NCBI GenBank assembly: GCA_003249035.1
Contig: QBMK01000007.1
Location: 95,248-159,247 of the forward strand
Direction of reading: 5' to 3'
Source: Pseudanabaena sp.
GTDB lineage: Bacteria; Cyanobacteriota; Cyanobacteriia; Pseudanabaenales; Pseudanabaenaceae
Length of the DNA stretch: 64,000 nt
Shown one piece after another: positions 17,845 to 26,445 of this stretch (positions within the stretch are counted from its first letter, which is position 1; each line of letters begins with the position of its first letter). The notes under the pieces are model-generated. The model ran no database searches. It was given only the letters and a program-made list of their open reading frames with translations, and was not told the DNA's origin. The position numbers and the translations under genes are program-made.

Positions 17845-20064
17845 CTAAGGTACTTCAATAGGAATAATCGTATACTCAGGTAGCGACATCTGGAAATGCC
17901 CTTTTTGGCTTAGCAGGATCACTAGTCTTGCTAAAGACTGTGGCTTTACTGCCAAATCGCTCCAAGGTATCGCAATTTCGAGACATTGGCCAAAACCTAT
18001 TTTTGTGTGAGTAGCGATAGTTTCCCACGTAAATTGCTCTGTAGATTCTTGAAGCTGGACTGACTTATCCGCAAAATCGATCGCTAGGTGATGGCGAAAT
18101 AAATAATTTAGCGGCGACACATCAGGCATATCAAGGAGTTTTACAGGGCTATTTGCATGAATCCGACTAGGATAAAACCACAACAAATGTAATTTACTTT
18201 CGGCGATGCTCTCTAGATTACTAAATTCTAGGCGCAAGTAGCAATAAAAATGATCGTAACCATACCATAGTCTCTTAGCAGGGGTATTTTGGTGCATCGC
18301 TCCCCTTGCGCCACTAATTTCGATTTTGCCAGCACCTTGCCAATCATCGTTCTCAAATCGGCCATTAATCATTGGCTCAATTAGGCTAGTGGGTCGATCG
18401 CTAGTAGAGACATCATGAGGCTCAAGTGGATATAGCAAAGCGTGAGGAACAGGCTCATTGAGAGCACGATAAATCACTTGCAAATGCTCGCGAAATAGAC
18501 GATCAAACATTGCGTCATCATTGGAGCTATGTCCCTCGCCAAACCACCAAAACCAATCCGAGCCTTCGGCTGCCATCAGATTTTCCCAAGCTTCAGGATT
18601 ATTCTCTGTAGTGGCTTCGGGGTGATTCGCTAAGACTTGTCTTGCCTCACTGAGTAATTCCCAAGCACGATTTTTTACGGGATCGCCAATCCATGTGGTG
18701 AAGCTAGAGTCAATCCATGAACCGCTATGCAACTGGTGCGGTGGAATTTTATCGATGGGAGGGAATTTTTCTAAATATTCTGAGGGCGTAACCAGTTTGA
18801 GATTTTCATTATTGGAAAGATTTTCGTAAAGTGTTTGCAAGAATGGGTTGCCATCTTGAGGATAAAATTCCCAGCAATTTTCGCCGTCGAGGGCGATCGT
18901 CACTAGCCAAGGCTTTCCTTCAGGATGCTCTGCTAGATATTCATTTTGCTGATTTTGAATAGTCATCAAGCGATCGCATAAATCATCGCTAGCAGCTTGA
19001 GGCAAAAGTGCACCATAACTAAAACCAATCAAATCCGAGAGTAGGCGATCGCGGAAAATAATTGCTAAGTCCCCATGTATAGTTTCAAGGCGATAGGGTT
19101 GATAGAGCAAATGCGGCGCATCAATCGCTCCGCGCTCATCCCGACGAAAATAATGTCCAAGGCTCCAACCTAATACACCTTCATCAGAACATAACCAAGA
19201 GAATCCCTGCTTAGAAACATAGGGCAAGATGGCAGGGCTAACGGACTGCTCTGAGGGCCATAAACCTCTGGGATCGCAGCTAAAGTGCTGACGATAAACT
19301 TCTTTGGCTTTTTCTAGATGCAGATTAATGTCTGGCTCATGGCGAAATCGATAATTGGGGAGATCCATCTGAGGCACAGCGATCCGACCTGCTTGTGTGT
19401 CGGCTAAAAGCGGCATGATCGGATGTGTGTAGGGCGTAGTAGTAATTTCGAGTTGCCCATTTTTTTGCATTTTTCGATGCTGGGGTAAAATCTGGGAAAT
19501 AATATCTCGCTGCTTGCTATAAATTCTTTGCCGATCAGCGAGGGTAAAATCTTTACCGCGATCGTACCATTCAGCAATTTCGGGATCGGCGTCCCGAAAT
19601 AGAGGATCGATCCATGCCAAGTTATGCCATGCAAGTAAATCACTAAAATCTGGTGCTAGCCAATTATTGACACACCATTCGATGCCATAAGCTTGTCTTT
19701 GTGCTAGTAAATCAGCATAGCGATTGTATGGTTCGATCATCGTCTGATGATTAGCATCAAAAAAATGCTCAACAATGAAATGTTTTTGCGATCGCGTTAA
19801 GGTGTCGACAGGTGTTAAAGTCAAAGCCAAGTATGGATCAAACGCATTTCCTTCAACGTAATCTTGCAATTGCAAGATAAGCGATGGCACAAGATTGATC
19901 GTTTGATGTAGCTTTGGATATCTTGACAACATCAACGCTAAATCTAAATAATCTTTTACGCCATGCAACCTCACCCAAGGCAAATGATACTTGCCTGCGA
20001 TCGCGCTTTTGTAGAGGGGTTGATGTTGGTGCCAGATAAATGCGATATGAAGAGGATATGACAT
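17845..20064 (-). CDS. Glycoside hydrolase family 57 protein
   Basis: Start taken at the ATG at 20064 (MSYPLHIAFIWHQHQPLY), which matches the family N-terminus; the open frame runs on to 20229 but across the divergent gene. The 739-residue enzyme has the GH57 N-terminal WHQHQP (11-16), the nucleophile region GLWPSEQSVSPAI and the acid region ALDGENCWEFY. A C-terminal beta-rich module starts near residue 560. GH57 enzymes act on alpha-glucans, including branching enzymes and amylopullulanases, so a glycogen role is likely. Only three bases separate its start from the first possible ATG of the divergent DUF192 gene. Confidence 0.9.
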   Translation of the reverse strand: MSYPLHIAFIWHQHQPLYKSAIAGKYHLPWVRLHGVKDYLDLALMLSRYPKLHQTINLVPSLILQLQDYVEGNAFDPYLALTLTPVDTLTRSQKHFIVEHFFDANHQTMIEPYNRYADLLAQRQAYGIEWCVNNWLAPDFSDLLAWHNLAWIDPLFRDADPEIAEWYDRGKDFTLADRQRIYSKQRDIISQILPQHRKMQKNGQLEITTTPYTHPIMPLLADTQAGRIAVPQMDLPNYRFRHEPDINLHLEKAKEVYRQHFSCDPRGLWPSEQSVSPAILPYVSKQGFSWLCSDEGVLGWSLGHYFRRDERGAIDAPHLLYQPYRLETIHGDLAIIFRDRLLSDLIGFSYGALLPQAASDDLCDRLMTIQNQQNEYLAEHPEGKPWLVTIALDGENCWEFYPQDGNPFLQTLYENLSNNENLKLVTPSEYLEKFPPIDKIPPHQLHSGSWIDSSFTTWIGDPVKNRAWELLSEARQVLANHPEATTENNPEAWENLMAAEGSDWFWWFGEGHSSNDDAMFDRLFREHLQVIYRALNEPVPHALLYPLEPHDVSTSDRPTSLIEPMINGRFENDDWQGAGKIEISGARGAMHQNTPAKRLWYGYDHFYCYLRLEFSNLESIAESKLHLLWFYPSRIHANSPVKLLDMPDVSPLNYLFRHHLAIDFADKSVQLQESTEQFTWETIATHTKIGFGQCLEIAIPWSDLAVKPQSLARLVILLSQKGHFQMSLPEYTIIPIEVP

Positions 20065-20067
20065 AAG

Positions 20068-20697
20068 ATGACTGGCAATATGACTGGCAATACTTCTAGA
20101 AATTGTGACATACCTAATCATAGTTCGATCCAAATACTTTGTATAAAACTTTGTACGGTTAGCCTCAGTCTGTGTTTGATGGGCTGTGCACCTGTTTCTA
20201 GCGATGCAGCTAAAACCCCTACTTCGCAATCGATCCCCGCAACATCATCACCACAAGCTGTTGCACCACAAGCTAAACCCAAGCCAGCTTCAGAGCTAGC
20301 TCAATATTTGCCAATTACTGCCGCAGCAACAATTTCAGGACGCGAAATTCAGCTTGAGGTAGCCAATACGCCCAAGGAACTAGAAAAAGGCTTAATGTTT
20401 CGCCCTCCTTTAGCTGACGATCGCGGGATGTTGTTTATCTTTAAGCCTGCGCGTCCCGTTGCATTTTGGATGAAAAATACGCCTTCGCCCCTTGATATTA
20501 TTTTCTTGCTTGATGGGGAGGTTAAGGCGATCGCCCGCAATGCTACAACTTGCAAAAGCGATCCCTGTCCAATTTATCCTGAGGGTGGAGTTGTCGCCGA
20601 TAATGTGATTGAAGTACGAGCGGGACTAAGCAAAGAAATTGGTTTGCAGGCAGGCGATCGGATCTCCGTGAAATTCTTGTTGCCAAAAAATCAATAA
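20068..20697 (+). CDS. DUF192 family lipoprotein
   Basis: Up to 209 residues, with candidate ATGs at 20068 and 20080. The segment IKLCTVSLSLCLMGCAPVSS gives a lipoprotein signal peptide with lipobox LMGC. A proline/alanine-rich linker leads to a DUF192 domain with MFRPPLADDRGMLFIF, FWMKNTPSPLDIIFL and the closing GLQAGDRI. DUF192 proteins are small periplasmic or extracytoplasmic proteins of unknown function. The unusually long n-region before the signal suggests the real start may be further in. It diverges from the GH57 gene and probably shares the promoter region inside the GH57 5' end. Confidence 0.85.
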   Translation: MTGNMTGNTSRNCDIPNHSSIQILCIKLCTVSLSLCLMGCAPVSSDAAKTPTSQSIPATSSPQAVAPQAKPKPASELAQYLPITAAATISGREIQLEVANTPKELEKGLMFRPPLADDRGMLFIFKPARPVAFWMKNTPSPLDIIFLLDGEVKAIARNATTCKSDPCPIYPEGGVVADNVIEVRAGLSKEIGLQAGDRISVKFLLPKNQ

Positions 20698-20892
20698 TCA
20701 CTATAATTCTAGAGGTCGAAATTATTTGCCAATGAAAATACTTTCAAAGCAATAATTAAAATCAATAATTAAAAGCAACATTTACAAACAATAGTAAATA
20801 AATTGCAAAATGTTCAAAACTAATTAGTATTTTCTTTCTGAAAGTGCTAAAAGTAGCAGTGGTGAATCTTGAGTGAATGAAGAGTTAACAAA

Positions 20893-21393
20893 ATGACAGC
20901 TAGCAGAGCAAGAAGCCCTGAACCGCAGAGAAACCCTCAACCTCTTGAGCGCAAGAATAAACCCGTCTCAACAAGTCGTTTACCAGTTAGTAACCGCAAT
21001 GTTAAGAGGTTGCCGAGGACTAACTCTTTCCCTCTTCCTCTATGGTTGAGGGTCTTGATGACCACTCAGAAACTTTCCATCGCCGCCACTGTTTTATTCA
21101 CCATTTCAGTATTCGTGATATATGGCTGGACAGTATATTCACAAGAGCAATGGAATCAACAATATAAAAAGCTCGAACAGCTCAAGCGCCAAGAACGACA
21201 ACTGACCAATGCTGCGGGTTCTTTTGATAATGAGATGCTGCAAACAATTCAAAAGAAACCTGGGGATCTAGTTCGCGAAAGTTCCGAGAAATCAATTTTC
21301 TTGCAAGCTGCTCCTCTCCGGCCAAAGCGTGAAGTCCCATCTACTGTGTCAGAACTTCCTAAGAATAAACATAATGAAAGTCTAGGCTATTAA
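20893..21393 (+). CDS. Bitopic membrane protein, FtsL-like
   Basis: A 166-residue protein with a basic, proline-rich cytoplasmic N-terminus, one membrane helix (KLSIAATVLFTISVFVIYGW, about 59-78), a short coiled coil (QQYKKLEQLKRQERQL) and a variable tail. This topology is that of FtsL/DivIC divisome proteins, and cyanobacteria have a divergent FtsL of this form; the assignment rests on architecture, not on conserved residues. Upstream distance from the DUF192 gene is 195 bp. A perfect hairpin follows before glmS. Confidence 0.55.
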   Translation: MTASRARSPEPQRNPQPLERKNKPVSTSRLPVSNRNVKRLPRTNSFPLPLWLRVLMTTQKLSIAATVLFTISVFVIYGWTVYSQEQWNQQYKKLEQLKRQERQLTNAAGSFDNEMLQTIQKKPGDLVRESSEKSIFLQAAPLRPKREVPSTVSELPKNKHNESLGY

Positions 21394-21413
21394 TGCAGGA
21401 ACTTCACATGGTT

Positions 21414-21464
21414 AAATACGATCATAATTCCGTGCGCGTCGCGCACGGAATTATGATCGTATTT
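21414..21464. repeat. Perfect 24-bp hairpin with 3-nt loop before glmS
   Basis: Arms aaatacgatcataattccgt plus gcgc and the exact complement, loop gtc. It ends 16 bases before the glmS start codon and could end the upstream transcript or limit glmS translation. No glmS-ribozyme-like fold was seen. Confidence 0.7.
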
Positions 21465-21480
21465 ATTTCAACTTGACATT

Positions 21481-23364
21481 ATGTGTGGAATTGTTGGCTA
21501 CATCGGACATCGCTCGGCAAATGAAGTTTTAATCTCAGGATTGCGCAAGCTCGAATATCGCGGCTATGACTCCGCGGGCGTTGCTACAATTCCCTTTCTC
21601 GATCATCCAGCCGATCGCAGTTTGCATCGAGTCAGAGCGAAAGGCAAGCTGATCCAGCTCGAAGAAAAGTTAAATTCCGATACAGCCCCGCAAGCACCAA
21701 TTGGCATTGGACACACCCGATGGGCAACCCACGGCAAGCCTGAGGAGCATAATGCTCATCCCCACACCAATACGACAGGAAATCTTGCGGTTGTGCAGAA
21801 CGGGATTGTTGAGAACTACCATATTCTTCGCACTGAGTTAAAACAGCTTGGTCATATTTTTGTCAGCGAAACTGATACCGAAGTAATTCCCCATATGATT
21901 GCCGAATTTCTAACTCAGTTGGAAAAGCAAGGCAATATGATTCCCGACAAGTCGCCTTCAGTGCTGTTTGAAGCAGTACGACTGACGATCGCAAAATTGC
22001 AAGGAGCCTATGCGATCGCAGTTATCCATGCCGATTACCCTGATGAATTAGTTGTAGTGCGCCAACAAGCACCGCTAGTTATTGGTATTGGCAAAGACGA
22101 GAATTTTTGTGCTTCGGATACACCTGCGCTAGTCGCCTATACACGCACCGTGATTTCTCTAGAAAATGGTGAAATTGCGCGACTGACTAGAGAATCGGTA
22201 CAGGTCTATAACGCCAAAGGCGATCGCCTCCGACGTGCGCCCCAAACTCTCAACTGGAATCCCACCATGGTTGAGAAGCAAGGCTTTAAGCACTATATGC
22301 TCAAGGAAATCTATGAGCAACCTGGGGTGTTTCGGACAGGATTGGCAAGTTACGTTAGTGAAGCTAATAAAGTTGATTTAGGGCTACCCACAGGTTTTAT
22401 CGAGCAGATTGAAAGGGTGGAGATTATTGCCTGTGGAACCAGTTGGCACGCATCTCTTGTGGGCAAGTATTTGCTAGAGCAGCTTGCAGGTGTACCAACT
22501 AGCGTTCAATATGCATCTGAATATCGCTATTCGCCACCTCCTTCTTTAAAGAATACCCTTGTGATTGGAGTGACGCAGTCGGGGGAAACTGCGGATACTC
22601 TCGCGGCGTTGGAGCTTGCCAAATCAAGAGGCGATCGCTGTCTTGGAATTACCAATCGTGTTGAAAGCTCAATAGGAAGAATTTCGGATGCCGTGATTGA
22701 TACTCAAGCAGGAATTGAGATTGGAGTAGCGGCGACAAAAACCTTTGTGGCTCAATTGCTGATGTTCTATTTACTTGCCTTAGAGTTTGGCACTGCTAAA
22801 AGCACATTATCCGAAGTCAGAACTCAAGAATTAATCGAGGGATTGCGACAACTTCCTGCCTATATGGAACGGATTCTCGAAAGCCAAGAGCGTTATATTG
22901 AGGAACTTTCACGCCAGTTTACCCATACCAAAGATTTTATTTTCTTAGGGCGTGGCATTAACTTCCCGATCGCTCTTGAAGGTGCTCTTAAACTCAAAGA
23001 AATCAGCTACATTCATGCTGAGGGCTATCCCGCGGGTGAAATGAAGCATGGGCCGATCGCATTGCTTGATGAAGATGTACCTGTAGTTGCGATCGCAACT
23101 CCTGGGTCGGTCTACGAGAAGGTTCTTTCTAATTCTCAAGAAGCGAAAGCGCGGGGCGCAAAATTAATTGGTGTTGCGCCACTTGACGATCCAGCGGCGC
23201 ACGAGGTATTTGACTACATTTTACCGATTCCAGTAGTTGACGAGATTTTCTCGCCTATTCTCACAGTGATTCCTTTGCAATTACTGTCCTATCATGTGGC
23301 GGCGCATCGTGGCTTAGATGTCGATCAACCCCGAAATCTCGCTAAATCTGTCACAGTTGAATAG
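21481..23364 (+). CDS. glmS: Glutamine-fructose-6-phosphate aminotransferase (isomerizing)
   Basis: Makes glucosamine-6-phosphate from fructose-6-phosphate and glutamine, the first step to UDP-GlcNAc for peptidoglycan. The 627-residue protein starts MCGIVGYIG, so Cys2 is the N-terminal nucleophile of the glutaminase domain; GHTRWATHG and NGIVENY follow. Two SIS domains carry CGTSWHASLVGKYLLEQ and the C-terminal region ends DQPRNLAKSVTVE, as in the family. The start at 21481 is fixed by the need for Cys2. The GST gene follows after five bases, so both are one operon. Confidence 0.97.
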   Translation: MCGIVGYIGHRSANEVLISGLRKLEYRGYDSAGVATIPFLDHPADRSLHRVRAKGKLIQLEEKLNSDTAPQAPIGIGHTRWATHGKPEEHNAHPHTNTTGNLAVVQNGIVENYHILRTELKQLGHIFVSETDTEVIPHMIAEFLTQLEKQGNMIPDKSPSVLFEAVRLTIAKLQGAYAIAVIHADYPDELVVVRQQAPLVIGIGKDENFCASDTPALVAYTRTVISLENGEIARLTRESVQVYNAKGDRLRRAPQTLNWNPTMVEKQGFKHYMLKEIYEQPGVFRTGLASYVSEANKVDLGLPTGFIEQIERVEIIACGTSWHASLVGKYLLEQLAGVPTSVQYASEYRYSPPPSLKNTLVIGVTQSGETADTLAALELAKSRGDRCLGITNRVESSIGRISDAVIDTQAGIEIGVAATKTFVAQLLMFYLLALEFGTAKSTLSEVRTQELIEGLRQLPAYMERILESQERYIEELSRQFTHTKDFIFLGRGINFPIALEGALKLKEISYIHAEGYPAGEMKHGPIALLDEDVPVVAIATPGSVYEKVLSNSQEAKARGAKLIGVAPLDDPAAHEVFDYILPIPVVDEIFSPILTVIPLQLLSYHVAAHRGLDVDQPRNLAKSVTVE

Positions 23365-23369
23365 AACAA

Positions 23370-24227
23370 ATGGTTAAGCCAAACTCAAATCTACCAATAC
23401 CAGCTCGGCTAATCACAATACCTGTTAGCCATTACTGCGAAAAAACTCGATGGGCTTTAACAAGGCTACAAATTCCGTTTGTAGAAGAGCGGCATATGCC
23501 ACCTTTTCATCGATTTGCAACCCGAAGCATCGTCAAACGAATGAGTTCAGATGACATGTCAGAGGCAGAGCGGAATTTGTCACCGATCAATCGATTTATT
23601 GGGCAGCAAGTTGGCGGACAATCCGTTCCAGTTTTGATTACGCCAGCGGAAATACTGAAAGATTCAGATGAAATTTTAAGATACGTTGATGCGATCGCAT
23701 CGGAAGATCAGAAGCTATATCCCACCAATCCCGAACATCGTCAGCAAGTCGAGAACCTTGTAAAATCCTTTAATTCTGTCCTTGGTCCTGCGGTTCGTCT
23801 ATGGGCTTATTTTTATATTATGGATCGACCTGATCTACTTCAACCCCTTTGGTGTCAAGGAGTCCCTTGGTTTGAGCGTCTTCTATTTCCAATGGCTTTT
23901 CCGTGGATGCGCTCCAATGTACTTCAGATGTATAACATTAGCGAGGCATCTGCGATCGCAGCACATGAGTCGATTTGTAAGACTTTTGAGATAGTTGAAA
24001 ACCTGCTTGCAGATGGTCGAACTTATTTAGTCGGCGATCAATTTTCAGCGGCAGATCTGACCTTTGCGACTCTTGCCGCCGCCGTTGTGATGCCAGTAGG
24101 TTATGGAGTGAAGCTTCCAGATATCAGCGAATTACCAACTGCCATGGAGACCAGTATCCAACAATTGCGCAAAACAGTTTCTGGGGAATTTGTATTCCGC
24201 CTGTATCAAGAACGAGATGCGATTTAA
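23370..24227 (+). CDS. Glutathione S-transferase family protein
   Basis: A 285-residue protein with an N-terminal thioredoxin-like GST domain (LITIPVSHYCEKTRWAL, Cys23 in the active-site turn; QSVPVLI with the cis-proline) and a helical C-terminal domain (LVGDQFSAADLTFATLA). It is longer than most GSTs. The substrate is unknown; a detoxification or isomerase role is typical. It begins five bases after glmS and its stop codon lies inside the left arm of a hairpin. Confidence 0.87.
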   Translation: MVKPNSNLPIPARLITIPVSHYCEKTRWALTRLQIPFVEERHMPPFHRFATRSIVKRMSSDDMSEAERNLSPINRFIGQQVGGQSVPVLITPAEILKDSDEILRYVDAIASEDQKLYPTNPEHRQQVENLVKSFNSVLGPAVRLWAYFYIMDRPDLLQPLWCQGVPWFERLLFPMAFPWMRSNVLQMYNISEASAIAAHESICKTFEIVENLLADGRTYLVGDQFSAADLTFATLAAAVVMPVGYGVKLPDISELPTAMETSIQQLRKTVSGEFVFRLYQERDAI

Positions 24228-24285
24228 TAAGGAACCAGTTTCCATGGAGCGGCTTCGCCTCACCACAAAAAACTGGTTCCTTATT
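24226..24285 (+). terminator. 16-bp hairpin at the end of the glmS-GST operon
   Basis: aataaggaaccagttt / complement with a 28-nt loop. The left arm includes the last two bases of the GST stop codon. Likely terminator of the operon, without a strong T run. Confidence 0.6.
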
Positions 24286-24307
24286 TCGTTTACAAAGCAC
24301 CACAACC

Positions 24308-24462
24308 TACATTCAGTAGGTGTTTTTTGAGAATTAGAATTTATTGGAGAAAACCTTATAAAAAAAGCTTTGCTGAATGTAGTCAGAATGGAGTTGTGAC
24401 AGTATCTACATCTCATTCTTTCGCAGTAAATATTTTTTTGCCCAGATCACCTACTGAATGTA
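24308..24462. mobile_element. About 150-bp inverted-repeat element (MITE-like)
   Basis: acattcagtaggtg at 24310-24323 is the exact complement of cacctactgaatgt at 24448-24461. The enclosed DNA is AT-rich and non-coding. The right end stops 16 bases before the amine oxidase start codon, so the element probably carries its 5' untranslated region or promoter. Confidence 0.5.
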
Positions 24463-24477
24463 TGTTGCAAACAAATT

Positions 24478-25911
24478 ATGGATAAATATAATCGTCGCAA
24501 ATTTTTACTTCAGGCTCGCAACTTGACCTATGCAGGAGCGACAAGTTGGCTTTGTGGATGTGGAGGTGCATTGAGCAACTCTGACGATTGCTCAGCCAAT
24601 CCATCGCCAAAAGATAGCAAAGATAAAGAGCAGATCATTGTCATTGGTGCAGGTATTGCAGGAATCACGGCGGCTAAAAAATTGCAAGATCAAGGATATC
24701 GGGTAATTATCCTAGAAGGTCGCGATCGCATCGGGGGGAGAATTTGGACAGATAATTCTTTAGGCTTTCCTTTGGATCTTGGCGCTGCATGGATTCATAC
24801 CGTTGACGGTAATCCGATCACTCCTTTAGTCAAACAATTTGGTATCCAGACTGTCATCTCTGATCTAAAATCGCAATGGAACTATAAAGGTGTCAATCAA
24901 CTACTAAGTGAATCTGATGAACTGCGCATAGACTCAGCTTTCCAATCATTTATGAACAGGATTAACAAGCTAAAAAAAGGCTCTTCATTGTCGCAGCAGC
25001 TCACTCTAGCGGATATCGCTCAACAAATAATTGACTCAGAAGAACTCACAGGATTAACTCTTAAAGGATTTCGGGCAACCCTATCTTCGACAATTGAAAG
25101 TGAAGTTGGCGAGGATATTGCGAATTTGGGAATCAAAGGTTTCGATGAAGATTCAGAATTTTCAGGAGCAGATGTAGTTTTTCCACAAGGCTATACGCAG
25201 CTTGTACAAGCTCTATCCAAAGATTTAGATATTCGGACTAAGCATCTTGTGCAGCAGGTTGCCTATGATGATAATGGTGTACAAGTGACTACCGATCGCG
25301 GAGTTTTTAATGGCTCAAGGGTGATTGTCACAGTTCCATTAGGTGTGTTGAAACGTGGTTCTGTTAAGTTTTCACCAGAATTGCCAGAAGTGAAGTTAGC
25401 AGCAATTGAACAATTGGGCATGGGAGCATTAAACAAATTAGTATTAAAATTCCCTAAACAGTTTTGGCCATCACAGCCTCACACCATGGCATATGTCAAT
25501 GGCAATATTCCCGATCGCTATGTTGAATTTTACAACTGGCAGAAATATATTCAGCAGCCGATTTTAGTCGCCATGTTTAGCGGTAGTTTTTCGCGATCGC
25601 TATCACAAATGTCGCAATCTGAGGCAGTGCAGAACATCATGTCTGACTTGCAAGCGATGTTTGGCAAAGACATTCCGTTACCAACCGCCACATTATTGAC
25701 CAAATGGCATGATGCCCCCTTTGCCTATGGTTCGTATTCCACATTTTCGATAAATGGCAATATTCAAGACTGCGATCGCTTAGCGAAACCTATAGGCGAT
25801 CGCATATTTTTTGCTGGTGAGGCAACCTATGGTAAACACTTAGGAACTGTGCATGGAGCTTTATTGAGTGGAGAGAGAGAAGCCAATAGAATCATCAGAA
25901 TCGATAAATGA
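24478..25911 (+). CDS. Flavin monoamine oxidase family protein, Tat/lipoprotein-type N-terminus
   Basis: A 477-residue FAD-dependent amine oxidase. NRRKFLLQ at residues 5-12 fits a twin-arginine signal and LCGCG near 25-29 a possible lipobox, so the folded flavoprotein may be exported and anchored. The dinucleotide motif IVIGAGIAGITAAKKL begins near residue 52, RIGGRIWTD follows, and the C-terminal FFAGEATYGKHLGTVHGAL is the second FAD motif. Relatives oxidise amino acids, polyamines or monoamines, releasing H2O2 and ammonia. The substrate is unknown; sequence near the C-terminus resembles polyamine oxidases. Confidence 0.88.
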   Translation: MDKYNRRKFLLQARNLTYAGATSWLCGCGGALSNSDDCSANPSPKDSKDKEQIIVIGAGIAGITAAKKLQDQGYRVIILEGRDRIGGRIWTDNSLGFPLDLGAAWIHTVDGNPITPLVKQFGIQTVISDLKSQWNYKGVNQLLSESDELRIDSAFQSFMNRINKLKKGSSLSQQLTLADIAQQIIDSEELTGLTLKGFRATLSSTIESEVGEDIANLGIKGFDEDSEFSGADVVFPQGYTQLVQALSKDLDIRTKHLVQQVAYDDNGVQVTTDRGVFNGSRVIVTVPLGVLKRGSVKFSPELPEVKLAAIEQLGMGALNKLVLKFPKQFWPSQPHTMAYVNGNIPDRYVEFYNWQKYIQQPILVAMFSGSFSRSLSQMSQSEAVQNIMSDLQAMFGKDIPLPTATLLTKWHDAPFAYGSYSTFSINGNIQDCDRLAKPIGDRIFFAGEATYGKHLGTVHGALLSGEREANRIIRIDK

Positions 25912-26445
25912 CATGACAACTTGTGGAAATCCATACAAAAAAATACAGTAACAGAAGTTTCTAGATTAATTTCACCACTCATTTTCATAGGAATAGTCGA
26001 TCGCTGTTAGATGTTGGGGGAATAGTTGCTTGAGCCATTAGTTTTGCGGATAATGACGCAACTCATCGACTCTTTTGCAAATAAAAAATGTCGAGTAAAA
26101 AAATCAAGTGATCTAAGGAAAACTTAATATATAGCAATGAAAGTTTTGCTTAGGACATAAAACCCAAATAAATGAAGGCGGCGCAAAGCGCCGCCTTCAT
26201 TTATTTGGGTTTTGATTTGTCCTAGATATCTCTTTCATTGTTATATAAATGTTGAAAGTAGCATGGCTGAATATGAATTAGTAGAAGCTTTTTGTTGAGA
26301 TTTGTGATGTTGAGTGAATAGTTTCGATTAGGCTATCAATAAGCATCAATAAGTTTTATTTAAGCAATCGGGTATTGTGATGATTGCTAGTTCCCAACAG
26401 TCAGTAAACTAGAGATAGCCGTCTAGAATTTGGGAGAACGCGATC
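25912..26445. other. 534-bp intergenic region
   Basis: Holds the large nested palindrome at 26128-26248 and otherwise nothing recognisable. The flavodiiron gene promoter should lie in its last 190 bp. Confidence 0.6.
26128..26248. repeat. TATAGCAAT nested palindrome, copy 3, with inner 26-bp stem
   Basis: The outer arm tatatagcaatgaaag and the spacer ggacataaaacccaaata repeat the element at 11976 nearly base for base. Inside lies a perfect 26-bp stem (26159-26184 with 26188-26213, loop aaa) whose centre is ggcggcgc/aaa/gcgccgcc. The right outer arm ctttcattgttatata has diverged slightly. Confidence 0.75.

Noticed and set aside
23330..23375. Tn7-type attachment site at the end of glmS
   Set aside because: The glmS 3' end is intact and the GST gene follows after five bases; no transposon genes or ends are present.
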